Part shown: one piece after another, positions 9,896 to 16,953 of the stretch | Layout: every line of letters begins with the position of its first letter | Position numbering within the stretch: the stretch's first letter is position 1 | Source: Scolanthus callimorphus | Taxonomy: Eukaryota > Cnidaria > Anthozoa > Actiniaria > Edwardsiidae | NCBI GenBank assembly: GCA_033964015.1 | Contig: CM066918.1 | Span: forward strand, 27,611,387-27,675,386 | Direction of reading: 5' to 3' | DNA length: 64,000 nucleotides | Position numbers and translations under genes: made by a program | The notes under the pieces: model-generated | The model's database searches: none | The model's input: the letters and a program-made list of their open reading frames with translations, nothing else | What the model was told of the DNA's origin: nothing

Positions 9896-10225
9896 TTACA
9901 CATCAAACCACATAATCTCATAGTCCCAATAGTTCTGACTAGGATTTGTTATTTTAGGTTTCAGCCCGATCGGTTTGACAAAGGCGATTTTACCTTGCCA
10001 ACCGTAATCTTTGAGTTCGATGCAAAGACGAGCGGGAAGCCATGTTTTAAATTCATTACCACCTTTGTCGTTCAAGACAGCAACTAATTGCTCTCCAAAT
10101 TTCGTCTCAATCTTGTCTGTACTTTCGATGCGGTAAATAATACCCTCAGACACATCTCTCCACTTTGTAATTGTCTGTCGTTGACTCTTACTTTTGTTGA
10201 ATTGTTCTGCTGTTGGAAACTCCAT
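9896..10225 (-). CDS. 109-aa Polinton protein, possible nucleic-acid-binding fold
   Basis: I do not recognise a named family. The protein starts with a short polar region, then about 85 residues of alternating hydrophobic strand-like segments (GIIYRIESTDKI, EQLVAVLNDKG, KTWLPARLCIEL, GKIAFVKPIGL, YEIMWFDV), compatible with a small beta-barrel such as an OB fold. Its upstream box (GGCTTAAGGAGATA) resembles the early-type box of TFIIB, SAP-Cys/His and PolB rather than the capsid-gene box. A replication role such as single-strand DNA binding is therefore a reasonable guess, but it is inference. The gene is enclosed by a 40-bp inverted repeat. Confidence 0.65.
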   Translation of the reverse strand: MEFPTAEQFNKSKSQRQTITKWRDVSEGIIYRIESTDKIETKFGEQLVAVLNDKGGNEFKTWLPARLCIELKDYGWQGKIAFVKPIGLKPKITNPSQNYWDYEIMWFDV

Positions 10226-10241
10226 CTTTTATTATTGAATA

Positions 10242-10258
10242 TTTATCTCCTTAAGCCA
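10242..10258 (-). promoter_or_regulatory. Early-like promoter box of the 109-aa gene
   Basis: On the minus strand GGCTTAAGGAGATA matches GGTTTAAAGAGATA at most positions and lies about 20-25 nt before the ATG at 10225. It is weaker than the other three boxes. Confidence 0.45.
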
Positions 10259-10278
10259 TTTTTCAAAATTAACATGTC

Positions 10279-10318
10279 ATTGTTTGTAATGATTTCATAA
10301 CATGAACCGTGTTATGAA
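10279..10318. repeat. 40-bp inverted repeat, right arm
   Basis: It is the inverted partner of 9856-9895. With its partner it brackets one gene in a 463-bp cassette. It contains the same TTCATAACA/TGTTATGAA hairpin. The following 10319-10601 has no recognisable gene. Confidence 0.75.
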
Positions 10319-10601
10319 GATTAATTTATTAAAAACACAAGTCAGAATTACATTACGAAAATTTACCTTGTGACTCATCTAGTTGGAATTGTTTTCCGGT
10401 CATAAGACACTTTATGACGTAATCACATTCCTGAGCGACGTTAGATACAGGCCTCTAAAAAGTAAACATCAAATCCACTTTTCAACTTGCTTGTTGCTAT
10501 GTCGTAAAAGTATGCAATCTATTGTTCTCCACGTGATTTTGATTGTATGTAAATTAGTGCCCACGTGAAATAGTCAGTTGCATCAGACTGTGCTCTCGTG
10601 A

Positions 10602-12176
10602 CTATCGAAATAGAAACCATGCTAATCCACCCGCGACAGCTGTCAACAATATTAGATTAGTTTCATGCTGCGAGGTCATGGGTTTTTCAATAATAGGCTT
10701 AGTCACGTCTGGTTTTGATTTTTCAATAGGTCTGTGTATATTAGGTTTCGTCTCAGTAGACGCGTGCGGTAACTTTACCTTTGAAGAGCCTAAGTTATGT
10801 TTAATTCCAACATGTTTTGATTCTTCATTTAGCAAGTCATTCACCCCAAAACTCATATCACTTGTAGCTTTCAACAACTTGTTATTATAACCGGTCACGC
10901 TTTCAGTGTTGATTATCAAATTAGCCGGCATGAGCCAAATTCCCAGTCCAATAGCCAAATTCAATCGTAACTTCGCATCTTGGACAGCGAGCTGATAGCG
11001 TTGCACGCTTTTGGATATATTTTCTTCAATGACGGCACTTTCAAATAAGGTCAAAAACTCCTGCTGTGCTTCAACCGCTGAACCGCTATTGCCTACAATA
11101 CTAGACCTAACATTTGCTTGAGCGCCTAATACACTGTAAACAAACGCTTCGACTGATCTGTTCAACCGACCTAGACCCGCTCTAGTCAAACCATGACCAT
11201 TCACAGGGACGAACCAATTGTACTGCCTTCCACCGTGATAATCATTTCTTATAAAAGACACTAATTTACCATTATTGTAAGTTCCACCCTCATCAGAGAA
11301 AAGATTCAATTTATCAGGCCATTTATCAGCTTCTTTGTCATAACCTCTTATAACATGTACATTTTGATAACCCGACCCGCGCCCGCTACCAGGATAGTAA
11401 ACAAAAATATCCCCAAGTCCAAAATTTCTCCCTCCTTTACATCTAAAATCATGGTTTGTTAAGCCAAATTCATGACATAATCTTTTAAAAACAACTTTGT
11501 TATATTGATTGTCTGTTTGACTAAAAATTGAGTCATCAGGTAGAGGACATCCCAATTCCTTTAGAATCCTCCTCACAGTGAAATAGACATGGAAATTAAA
11601 AAAACTTCGCACAACAGGGGGATATTTCTCAGCCTCATGTAGGCTCACCCCACAGCCGCTAGTTGCACACCAAACAGCAAAGTTGAGTTGTTGTGGCCAA
11701 TAACTAAAATTAGGGCCATTTAGCCACCGTCTCGACTGTTTTGCAGACTTGAAAGTTATGGTAGTCTCCTTGAAAATGTCTATCATCTTGACACTGAAAG
11801 CGCGCTTAGGCGATACATAAATATCCAGATCTGTTAACAAGGACGTGATATCTGAAGCGGTGGTATCAAAATCTATCGCTGGAATAGGGTATTTTTTAGT
11901 TGTTAATTTCAAACTGTCAGGGAATGATAATTGTGAAGCCGCTAAACCCAAATCATTGAATAAATCTTTACGGTCATCCACCGGAATATCTATAAACTTT
12001 GTGACGGCAGCAGCGTTTGGATCTTTTGCCCAAATTCCATACCAGTGATGATTCATATTATACCACCCGATATACCTAGGGTCAAATAAGCCTTCCGCAT
12101 ACCAGTCTTTATCTTCATGAAATTTTGATAAATCCGCATTTGGATATACCTTTTTAAATTCATCGAGTAACGACAT
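10602..12176 (-). CDS. Conserved 524-aa Polinton protein, C-terminal membrane anchor
   Basis: I recognise this as the type of long conserved protein seen in animal Polinton-like elements, but I cannot name a function. Marker stretches are FAVWCATSGCGVS (about residue 190) and FFNFHVYFTVRRIL (about 215), followed by a Gly/Tyr-rich segment (GDIFVYYPGSGRGSGY). A Lys/Pro-rich linker (about 470-500) leads to a single C-terminal hydrophobic helix (LILLTAVAGGLAWFLF) ending in Arg, which suggests a tail anchor in a membrane or virion lipid. It is the most downstream gene of the minus-strand structural cluster. No catalytic motif of an adenain-type protease is visible. The start ATG lies inside a 30-bp perfect palindrome. 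Confidence 0.75.
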   Translation of the reverse strand: MSLLDEFKKVYPNADLSKFHEDKDWYAEGLFDPRYIGWYNMNHHWYGIWAKDPNAAAVTKFIDIPVDDRKDLFNDLGLAASQLSFPDSLKLTTKKYPIPAIDFDTTASDITSLLTDLDIYVSPKRAFSVKMIDIFKETTITFKSAKQSRRWLNGPNFSYWPQQLNFAVWCATSGCGVSLHEAEKYPPVVRSFFNFHVYFTVRRILKELGCPLPDDSIFSQTDNQYNKVVFKRLCHEFGLTNHDFRCKGGRNFGLGDIFVYYPGSGRGSGYQNVHVIRGYDKEADKWPDKLNLFSDEGGTYNNGKLVSFIRNDYHGGRQYNWFVPVNGHGLTRAGLGRLNRSVEAFVYSVLGAQANVRSSIVGNSGSAVEAQQEFLTLFESAVIEENISKSVQRYQLAVQDAKLRLNLAIGLGIWLMPANLIINTESVTGYNNKLLKATSDMSFGVNDLLNEESKHVGIKHNLGSSKVKLPHASTETKPNIHRPIEKSKPDVTKPIIEKPMTSQHETNLILLTAVAGGLAWFLFR

Positions 12177-12202
12177 CTTATTTGTAATTACAAATAAGAT
12201 GT
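12173..12202. repeat. 30-bp perfect palindrome over the 524-aa start codon
   Basis: The arms ACATCTTATTTGTAA and their exact complement meet without a loop. The ATG of the 524-aa gene (12176-12174) is inside one arm. TTTAAA follows at 12204-12209. Confidence 0.85.
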
Positions 12203-12203
12203 T

Positions 12204-12209
12204 TTTAAA
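12204..12209 (-). promoter_or_regulatory. Late-type TTTAAA box, 524-aa gene
   Basis: TTTAAAAAC on the minus strand, 27 nt before the ATG. It belongs to the series shared by all structural genes. Confidence 0.5.
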
Positions 12210-12277
12210 TCACCGTCGATCCTTGAAGCAACCAATCTCATAAATCCACCCTACCGGTGTCCTCTCAAATGATAGTT

Positions 12278-12850
12278 TTACCGTGCGGGAGCGGTGAGTT
12301 CCTTTAAAATTTCCGCACGAACCTCTGTTCGTATCTGAGTCAAATCTTCTTTTTTTCCCTCCTCCAGACGAGACTTTTGACGAATATCAACCTTTAGTTT
12401 TTCAAACTTTTCCTTTTCTGCTAGGATTAGAGAGAATTCCTGATCAGAAATTGTGTTGTCTCGAAGAGCCTTTGAGACGAGATCCTGTATGGTGTTCACC
12501 TTTGCTCTTGCTAATTGTGATGTTTTTTCATGCTTAGATATCTTTCGTGATAATTTGACTCCAACAGTGGTAGAAACAATACCGAACAGAGCCCCAACTC
12601 CGCCAATAGGAGCACCTACAGCGGCTCCAAAGCCCGTCAAACTGAGGGCTAATCCACTACCGGATAATATGACAGAGATTCCGCCTGTTGACCATACGAT
12701 CAGTTTCCTCAATCTTGCGTATTTCTTACGTACACGCTCATAATGTGTAACCTCTCTTTCAAGGCCTTGTAGAACCTCACACGACTTTTGAAGTCTGAAA
12801 TTTTCCCCATTTTGAGGCACTTGTGGATAAATACTATTGTAGTCTTCCAT
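12278..12850 (-). CDS. 190-aa Polinton membrane protein with coiled coils
   Basis: The N-terminal 48 residues are a basic helical region (ERVRKKYARLRK). Residues about 50-98 form two Gly/Ala-rich hydrophobic segments (ISVILSGSGLALSLTGFGAA, IGGVGALFGIVSTTVGV). Residues 100-190 are charged and helical, with KISKHEKTSQLARAKVNTI and a long E/K-rich tail predicted to form a coiled coil. Proteins of this design recur in animal Polintons beside the capsid genes, and no enzymatic function is known to me. A membrane or virion-lumen role is inferred. A late-type box lies 24 nt upstream of the ATG. Confidence 0.7.
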   Translation of the reverse strand: MEDYNSIYPQVPQNGENFRLQKSCEVLQGLEREVTHYERVRKKYARLRKLIVWSTGGISVILSGSGLALSLTGFGAAVGAPIGGVGALFGIVSTTVGVKLSRKISKHEKTSQLARAKVNTIQDLVSKALRDNTISDQEFSLILAEKEKFEKLKVDIRQKSRLEEGKKEDLTQIRTEVRAEILKELTAPAR

Positions 12851-12861
12851 GATTTTTTATT

Positions 12862-13522
12862 CTAGTGTGAAATCTTTAAATGAATTCGAATAGGTTCGTT
12901 ATTAAAGTTGGGCTTTCTTCCCTTTTCATCTAAAAGCAACAAAGTAAAGTAGTTGACTGGATTAATGGTTTGCTGGACTTTTATGCAAGGATGACTTTGA
13001 GATGGCACAACAGCCAACAAAGGTGAGGGGGTAACTTCTACATTTTCATCACCAGGAATCCTGTTAGAATATGAAGACTTTGGATCTATGAGATCACAAA
13101 ACAAACTCAAAGGCTTGTCAGGTATCCATGTTATTGGATAATATCGATTGGGTAATATCTTTTCAGGTACACCGAGCTTTTTGAGAGTTTTTCAGAAAGC
13201 CTAAGATTAATGATCTTATTGGAATATAGATAATATCCTTTTTGTGCCATTAGAATTGTAAGCTTGGAGCTTTCTTCATCTTTGAGGAAGATTTGTTGAA
13301 GTGTTTTCAATGTGTAATTCCTGAAGGAATAGTAAAAAATACCTTTTCCGACACATTTTCTTGAGATGAAAACTTGTAAACCTTTTGTGGGTCCTTGAAC
13401 TTTATCCACGGTTTAGGAATGTGACAATCTAAAAGTTGTATCTCTTTTATTCGCTCCAACGGCGGCTCCAGATAAACTCTTGTTTCCGGAGTTAGCATCG
13501 TGATAGATAGAAACGTTGACAT
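12862..13522 (-). pseudogene. Penton-like minor capsid protein, broken by two frame changes
   Basis: The three minus-strand frames (13522-13307, 13409-13131, 13110-12862) together cover one protein of about 220 aa. It resembles the single-jelly-roll penton-like protein of Polintons, which would occupy capsid vertices. Diagnostic pieces are the N-terminal LTPETRVYLEPPLERI with LLDCHIPKPW and the later FCDLIDPKSS and NYFTLLLLDEKG. The first break, near 13320, is consistent with loss of one base. The second, near 13140, coincides with a near-perfect 14-bp tandem duplication (about 13128-13155) that shifts the frame. All the other genes of the element are open. The damage is either real decay of this copy or, less likely for the 14-bp event, sequence error. 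No single frame encodes a full product. Confidence 0.75.
12875..12880 (-). promoter_or_regulatory. Late-type TTTAAA box, 190-aa gene
   Basis: TTTAAAGAT on the minus strand, 24 nt before the ATG at 12850. Confidence 0.5.
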
Positions 13523-13531
13523 TTTTTTTAC

Positions 13532-14458
13532 TTAGCGTCTCTTCTTTTTAAATTGTTCAACAAGGTAGAGAACCACAGCCACTATCAGCAGCCAAGCATT
13601 TTTGCCTAAAAATCCAATAACCTCCCCCGCTGTTTTGAAGATAAAACTAGCAATAGCACCTACCATTCCAGGTAATATCTCACCAATCTTTTTACCAATT
13701 GCTTTCAAGCCGTTGCCAACACCCTTTGCAACACTGGTCAAACCCTTTTTTAGATTAGATACAATCACACCGATAACAACACCTACTGCTGTTATGACAG
13801 CAAAGGCAGTGAAACCATATTTCTTAAATACGACCTTGACTCTATCTCTAAGAGACATTCCCTCTTCTATTTCTTCATTTTCTCTTTCCAATCGCTCAAT
13901 CTCCTCATTTCGTTCTTCAATCTGGTGATCTATAGTACCCCTCTGATTTTCAGGAACTGTTTCACGTCTAGTTTCCAAATCTTTTATTTCCCTTTGATGC
14001 TCTGAAATAGCCCCTTCATTAGCTATAACAGCATCTACCTTAAGAGGACCTAGACTCTTAGTTACCGTTGGCGGTAATTTAGCATTAAGTTTATCACCTT
14101 CGAACAAGGGCCAGCTCTTAGCATTACTTCTACCGAGTTTGACAACCACCTGATCAAATTCATCTATATCAGCTGTGAAGGTATAATCTTTAGGGTTGCC
14201 TACGTTACGAAATTTTTCGCTAATTCTTTTCCACGCCTCTCCAACTCTTTCTTCTCTCGCTTTAAGTCTTTCCTCTCCAGGAATGAGAGGAGTATGTTCG
14301 TCCACACCGTGTATGAATGAAGTTTCATCTGTGGTGTGATGATCGTGAGTTGAAGTTGAAGTGGAGGGCATAGGAATCCATTCCCCGTCATCTGGATCAC
14401 CTGGATAGACTGGGTCAAAAGGATTTTCTTTATCCGGTATTTCTGGGTCAATGTCCAT
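13532..14458 (-). CDS. 308-aa Polinton coiled-coil/membrane protein
   Basis: It begins with an acidic, Pro/Ser/Thr-rich N-terminus (1-60), followed by a mixed helical part. Residues about 150-200 form a strongly charged coiled coil (IEERNEEIERLERENEEIEE). Residues 216-235 form a hydrophobic helix (FAVITAVGVVIGVIV). Residues 238-262 are an amphipathic basic stretch with repeating GVGNGLKAIGKKIG. Residues 262-302 are two further hydrophobic segments with a basic C-terminus. This composition recurs in animal Polintons and suggests a structural protein that interacts with membranes. The amphipathic stretch is compatible with membrane perturbation, but that is inference. It overlaps no neighbour and has a late-type box plus a strong leader hairpin. 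Confidence 0.7.
   Translation of the reverse strand: MDIDPEIPDKENPFDPVYPGDPDDGEWIPMPSTSTSTHDHHTTDETSFIHGVDEHTPLIPGEERLKAREERVGEAWKRISEKFRNVGNPKDYTFTADIDEFDQVVVKLGRSNAKSWPLFEGDKLNAKLPPTVTKSLGPLKVDAVIANEGAISEHQREIKDLETRRETVPENQRGTIDHQIEERNEEIERLERENEEIEEGMSLRDRVKVVFKKYGFTAFAVITAVGVVIGVIVSNLKKGLTSVAKGVGNGLKAIGKKIGEILPGMVGAIASFIFKTAGEVIGFLGKNAWLLIVAVVLYLVEQFKKKRR
13547..13552 (-). promoter_or_regulatory. Late-type TTTAAA box, penton-like gene
   Basis: TTTAAAAAG on the minus strand, 24 nt before the ATG at 13522, within the end of the 308-aa gene. Confidence 0.45.
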
Positions 14459-14492
14459 GATTCTTTATTTTTTAGAATAAAGAATCTTTAAA
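14459..14492 (-). promoter_or_regulatory. Leader hairpin and late-type TTTAAA box, 308-aa gene
   Basis: GATTCTTTATT (14459-14469) and its complement (14476-14486) form an 11-bp stem directly before the ATG. TTTAAA is at 14487-14492, 28 nt from the ATG. Confidence 0.55.
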
Positions 14493-14501
14493 TTAGTACC
14501 T

Positions 14502-14912
14502 CTAAAAGAATTTACTAGCCATATAACCCATTGCCAACATACCACCACCTACATATGCCATCTCCCCCATCTTTTGGTTGCTACTAGGTCTATAATAATC
14601 AGAGAATTTTGGTTCATCTAGTTGGAAATCATGATGTGTTTGACTATACAATTTCAAAGCTTCATCGGTGTTCGACAAATCCTGTGAAGCCCGGTGTTCA
14701 GCATCCTGCTGTTGCGAGTACCAATCAATGAGTTTCTGCCTCTTTTCCTGGTATGAGGCATAATCTTTTTGATATTTTTCTATTGCTTTGTCGTGTCTTA
14801 CTCTCTCAGCATCTGTATTACCTCCAGAAAGATATTTTGCGAGATATGAGCCACCAACGAACGTTGTCGCATTCAATATAGCTCCACCAATCATCATTGC
14901 TATTGTTGCCAT
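14502..14912 (-). CDS. 136-aa conserved Polinton protein
   Basis: The N-terminus is hydrophobic (MATIAMMIGGAILNATTFVG), a Tyr/Gln/Lys-rich helical middle follows (KYQKDYASYQEKRQKLIDWY), and the C-terminus has a Gly/Met-rich hydrophobic segment (VGGGMLAMGYMASKFF). Small proteins with this two-ended hydrophobic layout sit beside capsid genes in animal Polintons, and the function is unknown to me. A virion-membrane or minor structural protein is plausible. TTTAAA at 14935-14940 is 22 nt upstream. Confidence 0.7.
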   Translation of the reverse strand: MATIAMMIGGAILNATTFVGGSYLAKYLSGGNTDAERVRHDKAIEKYQKDYASYQEKRQKLIDWYSQQQDAEHRASQDLSNTDEALKLYSQTHHDFQLDEPKFSDYYRPSSNQKMGEMAYVGGGMLAMGYMASKFF

Positions 14913-14934
14913 TTATTAATCGATATATAAAATC

Positions 14935-14940
14935 TTTAAA
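14935..14940 (-). promoter_or_regulatory. Late-type TTTAAA box, 136-aa gene
   Basis: TTTAAAGAT on the minus strand, 22 nt before the ATG at 14912. It overlaps the stop codon of the next gene. Confidence 0.45.
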
Positions 14941-15160
14941 GTGGTTTTGGTAAAATCTTTTGTGTTTCCAGATAATCTTTCAAATACATACTACCGGACA
15001 GGACAGCGACCCATTTAGCATAGTTTGTAACACTAGATGAAGGGTCGTTTATAAATGATTCTTTCATAGCCTTTTTACCAAGGTATCCGACTCCAGCGGC
15101 TAATCCGATAATGACGGCTGAATCGGTAACCGTTTTCACAAGTTTGTTTTCAGTTGACAT
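14936..15160 (-). CDS. 74-aa conserved Polinton membrane protein
   Basis: I start it at the ATG at 15160 (MSTENKLVKTVTDSAVI). The open frame extends upstream only to a TTG, and the promoter box and leader hairpin place the start here. It has a Gly/Ala hydrophobic segment (SAVIIGLAAGVGYLGKKA) and a second weaker one (YAKWVAVLSGSMYLKDYL). This short protein type is strongly conserved among animal Polintons in my recollection. Its function is unknown, and a small virion or membrane protein is inferred. Confidence 0.7.
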   Translation of the reverse strand: MSTENKLVKTVTDSAVIIGLAAGVGYLGKKAMKESFINDPSSSVTNYAKWVAVLSGSMYLKDYLETQKILPKPL

Positions 15161-15193
15161 GATTTTATTTATACGCAAATAAAATCTTTAAAT
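15161..15193 (-). promoter_or_regulatory. Leader hairpin and late-type TTTAAA box, 74-aa gene
   Basis: GATTTTATTT directly before the ATG pairs with AAATAAAATC (10-bp stem, 6-nt loop). TTTAAA follows at 15188-15193, 27 nt from the ATG. Confidence 0.55.
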
Positions 15194-15196
15194 TAC

Positions 15197-15646
15197 TTAC
15201 AACATGCCAATTCTCGGTTCGCGAGGCAAGCCCCTCGAGCTCCCCGTTGGGATAGGAATTTTCGAAGGTTGATGTTCTTTAAAAGATTCTTTAAAAGATT
15301 CTGGTACATGAGTCGGAACTTTCGATAAATCAACTACTCTGTTTTTGTAGTACCGCATAAACATATCAAATGCCGTAAACCCTATGCCAACTATAGACAG
15401 TACAGTTGTAAAAGATAGCTCTGGAATCCAAGCTTGTGATCCAGATTCTTCCGCCGAAGCTCCTTCTGGATTCGGATTCGTCTCCGCTTCACGCTTCATT
15501 TCCCTAGCAAGTGCTTCTTTCGCCTTCTTATTATATTCTGCGAGTTTCCTACCAGCGGAAACCTTTTTAGGGTCTTTCTCTTTAGTGACACTCTTCTTTT
15601 GAGGAAGAGGATCCTTTGTAATTTGTTCAACAACTTCTTCAGACAT
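15197..15646 (-). CDS. 149-aa conserved Polinton protein, one membrane segment
   Basis: It has an acidic start, then a Lys-rich region (VSAGRKLAEYNKKAKEALAR) that recurs in Polinton small proteins, a disordered E/N/P stretch, and one hydrophobic segment at about 78-96 (FTTVLSIVGIGFTAFDMFM). A basic C-terminal tail follows. The last residues (about 135-144, GSSRGLPREP) are encoded by the 28-nt palindrome that also occurs at 15692-15719 and 9072-9099, so the natural C-terminus may have been replaced or extended. Function unknown; a type II membrane or virion protein is likely. Confidence 0.68.
   Translation of the reverse strand: MSEEVVEQITKDPLPQKKSVTKEKDPKKVSAGRKLAEYNKKAKEALAREMKREAETNPNPEGASAEESGSQAWIPELSFTTVLSIVGIGFTAFDMFMRYYKNRVVDLSKVPTHVPESFKESFKEHQPSKIPIPTGSSRGLPREPRIGML
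15219..15246 (+). repeat. 28-nt GC-rich palindrome, copy 2 (end of 149-aa gene)
   Basis: TTCGCGAGGCAAGCCCCTCG plus AGCTCCCC, one base different from copy 3. It sits in the last codons of the 149-aa gene. Confidence 0.8.
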
Positions 15647-15674
15647 GATTCTTTATTTTCAATAATAAAATATC

Positions 15675-15680
15675 TTTAAA
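15675..15680 (-). promoter_or_regulatory. Late-type TTTAAA box, 149-aa gene
   Basis: TTTAAAGAT on the minus strand, 28 nt before the ATG at 15646. The intervening leader is partly self-complementary. Confidence 0.45.
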
Positions 15681-15691
15681 TCATATCATGC

Positions 15692-15719
15692 TTCGAGAGG
15701 CAAGCCCCTCGAGCTCCCC
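15692..15719 (+). repeat. 28-nt GC-rich palindrome, copy 3 (intergenic)
   Basis: TTCGAGAGGCAAGCCCCTCG plus AGCTCCCC. It lies between the promoter box of the 149-aa gene and the stop of the 173-aa gene. The GC-rich hairpin stands out from the AT-rich element. Confidence 0.8.
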
Positions 15720-15742
15720 TTGTAATTTGCTTAGTAATTTGC

Positions 15743-16264
15743 TTAGGTGTGCTCAAGAGTGTGCTCAGTAGTTTGCTCAGTTATGCTAGGAAGTTCTTGA
15801 ATTTTGTTGGAAGTCTCCTGTGAAGGTGTTAGTTTAACATGCTTAGCAACCTGAAAGAGACCGCTAGCAAGTGCTACCAATCTTCCACCCTTCAATACCA
15901 AGAGACCTGCAAAGTTTGAAAGTTCACGTTTTACCAACTCATCGTTCTGCAAGTCTTTGCAAAGCGCTTCAGCGTCATCTACAGGAACCACGTAGGAGAT
16001 GATGTGAGACACTGCTTGAAGTGCAGATTCTACTAATCCACCTGTTACCTGCTTGCCTAAGACTGTCTGATAACGATTATAATATTTTTCAACGTCTTTT
16101 GATGAGAGTTTCTTGATATCACCAAGATTCATCTCAACACCTAGAAATTCCTTTGTAGTCCCAAGAGACGCGAGAATAGCCAGTGATTCTCGTTTGACTT
16201 CAATATCATTTTCTTTTGGTTCAGCGACCTCTTTTTCTTCGATATAATCTTCAATGCTTGCCAT
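15743..16264 (-). CDS. 173-aa conserved Polinton protein
   Basis: A helical protein with the recurring Polinton segment LAILASLGTTKEFLGVEMNL at about 28-47, then KDVEKYYNRYQTVLG, a helix bundle with VVPVDDAEALCKDLQNDELV, and a hydrophobic-leaning stretch AGLLVLKGGRLVALASGLFQ at about 120-139. The C-terminus is a Thr/Glu/His-rich tail encoded by short direct repeats (about 15723-15780). It lies just downstream of the packaging ATPase gene. Related proteins occur next to capsid genes in animal Polintons. Function unknown, and no catalytic motif was seen. Confidence 0.68.
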   Translation of the reverse strand: MASIEDYIEEKEVAEPKENDIEVKRESLAILASLGTTKEFLGVEMNLGDIKKLSSKDVEKYYNRYQTVLGKQVTGGLVESALQAVSHIISYVVPVDDAEALCKDLQNDELVKRELSNFAGLLVLKGGRLVALASGLFQVAKHVKLTPSQETSNKIQELPSITEQTTEHTLEHT

Positions 16265-16293
16265 ATCTTATTTTATAATAAAACTTAGATGTT

Positions 16294-16299
16294 TTTAAA
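16294..16299 (-). promoter_or_regulatory. Late-type TTTAAA box, 173-aa gene
   Basis: TTTAAAAAC on the minus strand, 29 nt before the ATG at 16264 and abutting the stop of the ATPase gene. Confidence 0.45.
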
Positions 16300-16926
16300 T
16301 CACTGCGTAGTAGGAATCTCTAAATAACTTTGGAATGGATATCGTAAACAGAAACAGAGTCTGGAATATTTTTCAGTTTTAAGCAGTTCCGCAAACTTTT
16401 TACGAGTCTCAACGTCTAAATCTCCTCCGTAATCTTCAAACAGAGTTTTTGTGCCGACTTGAGACGGATTATGGAATGTAACCACGCAGGCGACGTTGTC
16501 ACGAAAGGGCTTTGCTATGGATGTTAATTGTTGCGTCAATACCCACACTGATAATCCATCGTGTCTCCCTGAGAAGGCAAGGTCTATAAACTTGTTCGAG
16601 CGTTGCTTAAGATCTTTCGATACAGCACAGTCATCCAAAATAAGTAACGTATTTGTACCAGAAAAAAGTTGTGAGCAATCCTTCAATAACTCGTTAATCT
16701 CATCAATGTTACTGGCATCTGGTGATAATACCAAGAAACGTTTATCTCCGTGAGCAAATCTATGATAGGTCTTATTTTTAGCATAAGTCGGACATATGAG
16801 AACAATGTATTCAAAAACATTTCGGAACGGTCCTCGGAGCTGTTCCGTGAGGTACTTTGTTTTACCACAATTTGTCGGTCCAGTTATAATACAGTGAAAA
16901 GGAACTTTATCTCGTAATTCTTCCAT
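16300..16926 (-). CDS. A32-like (FtsK/HerA) genome-packaging ATPase
   Basis: A 208-aa P-loop ATPase expected to power DNA translocation into capsids. Walker A is GPTNCGKT (residues 16-23). Walker B is LLILDD (94-99), and AFSGRHDGLSVWVLTQQL (about 120-140) matches the sensor region with the conserved Gln of the HerA/A32 family. The length agrees with Polinton ATPases. It lies immediately downstream of the major capsid gene on the same strand, 27 bp apart, the usual pairing of the morphogenesis module. The upstream box is a variant (TATTAAAAA on the minus strand, about 16951-16959) that overlaps the capsid gene's stop. All motifs are intact. Confidence 0.92.
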   Translation of the reverse strand: MEELRDKVPFHCIITGPTNCGKTKYLTEQLRGPFRNVFEYIVLICPTYAKNKTYHRFAHGDKRFLVLSPDASNIDEINELLKDCSQLFSGTNTLLILDDCAVSKDLKQRSNKFIDLAFSGRHDGLSVWVLTQQLTSIAKPFRDNVACVVTFHNPSQVGTKTLFEDYGGDLDVETRKKFAELLKTEKYSRLCFCLRYPFQSYLEIPTTQ

Positions 16927-16953
16927 AATTTTGTATTATAACAGTTGTTCTTT

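Noticed and set aside
15161..15178. Six-codon N-terminal extension of the 74-aa Polinton protein
   Set aside because: It would start at TTG and run through the leader hairpin. The ATG at 15160 fits the promoter spacing of the neighbouring genes.
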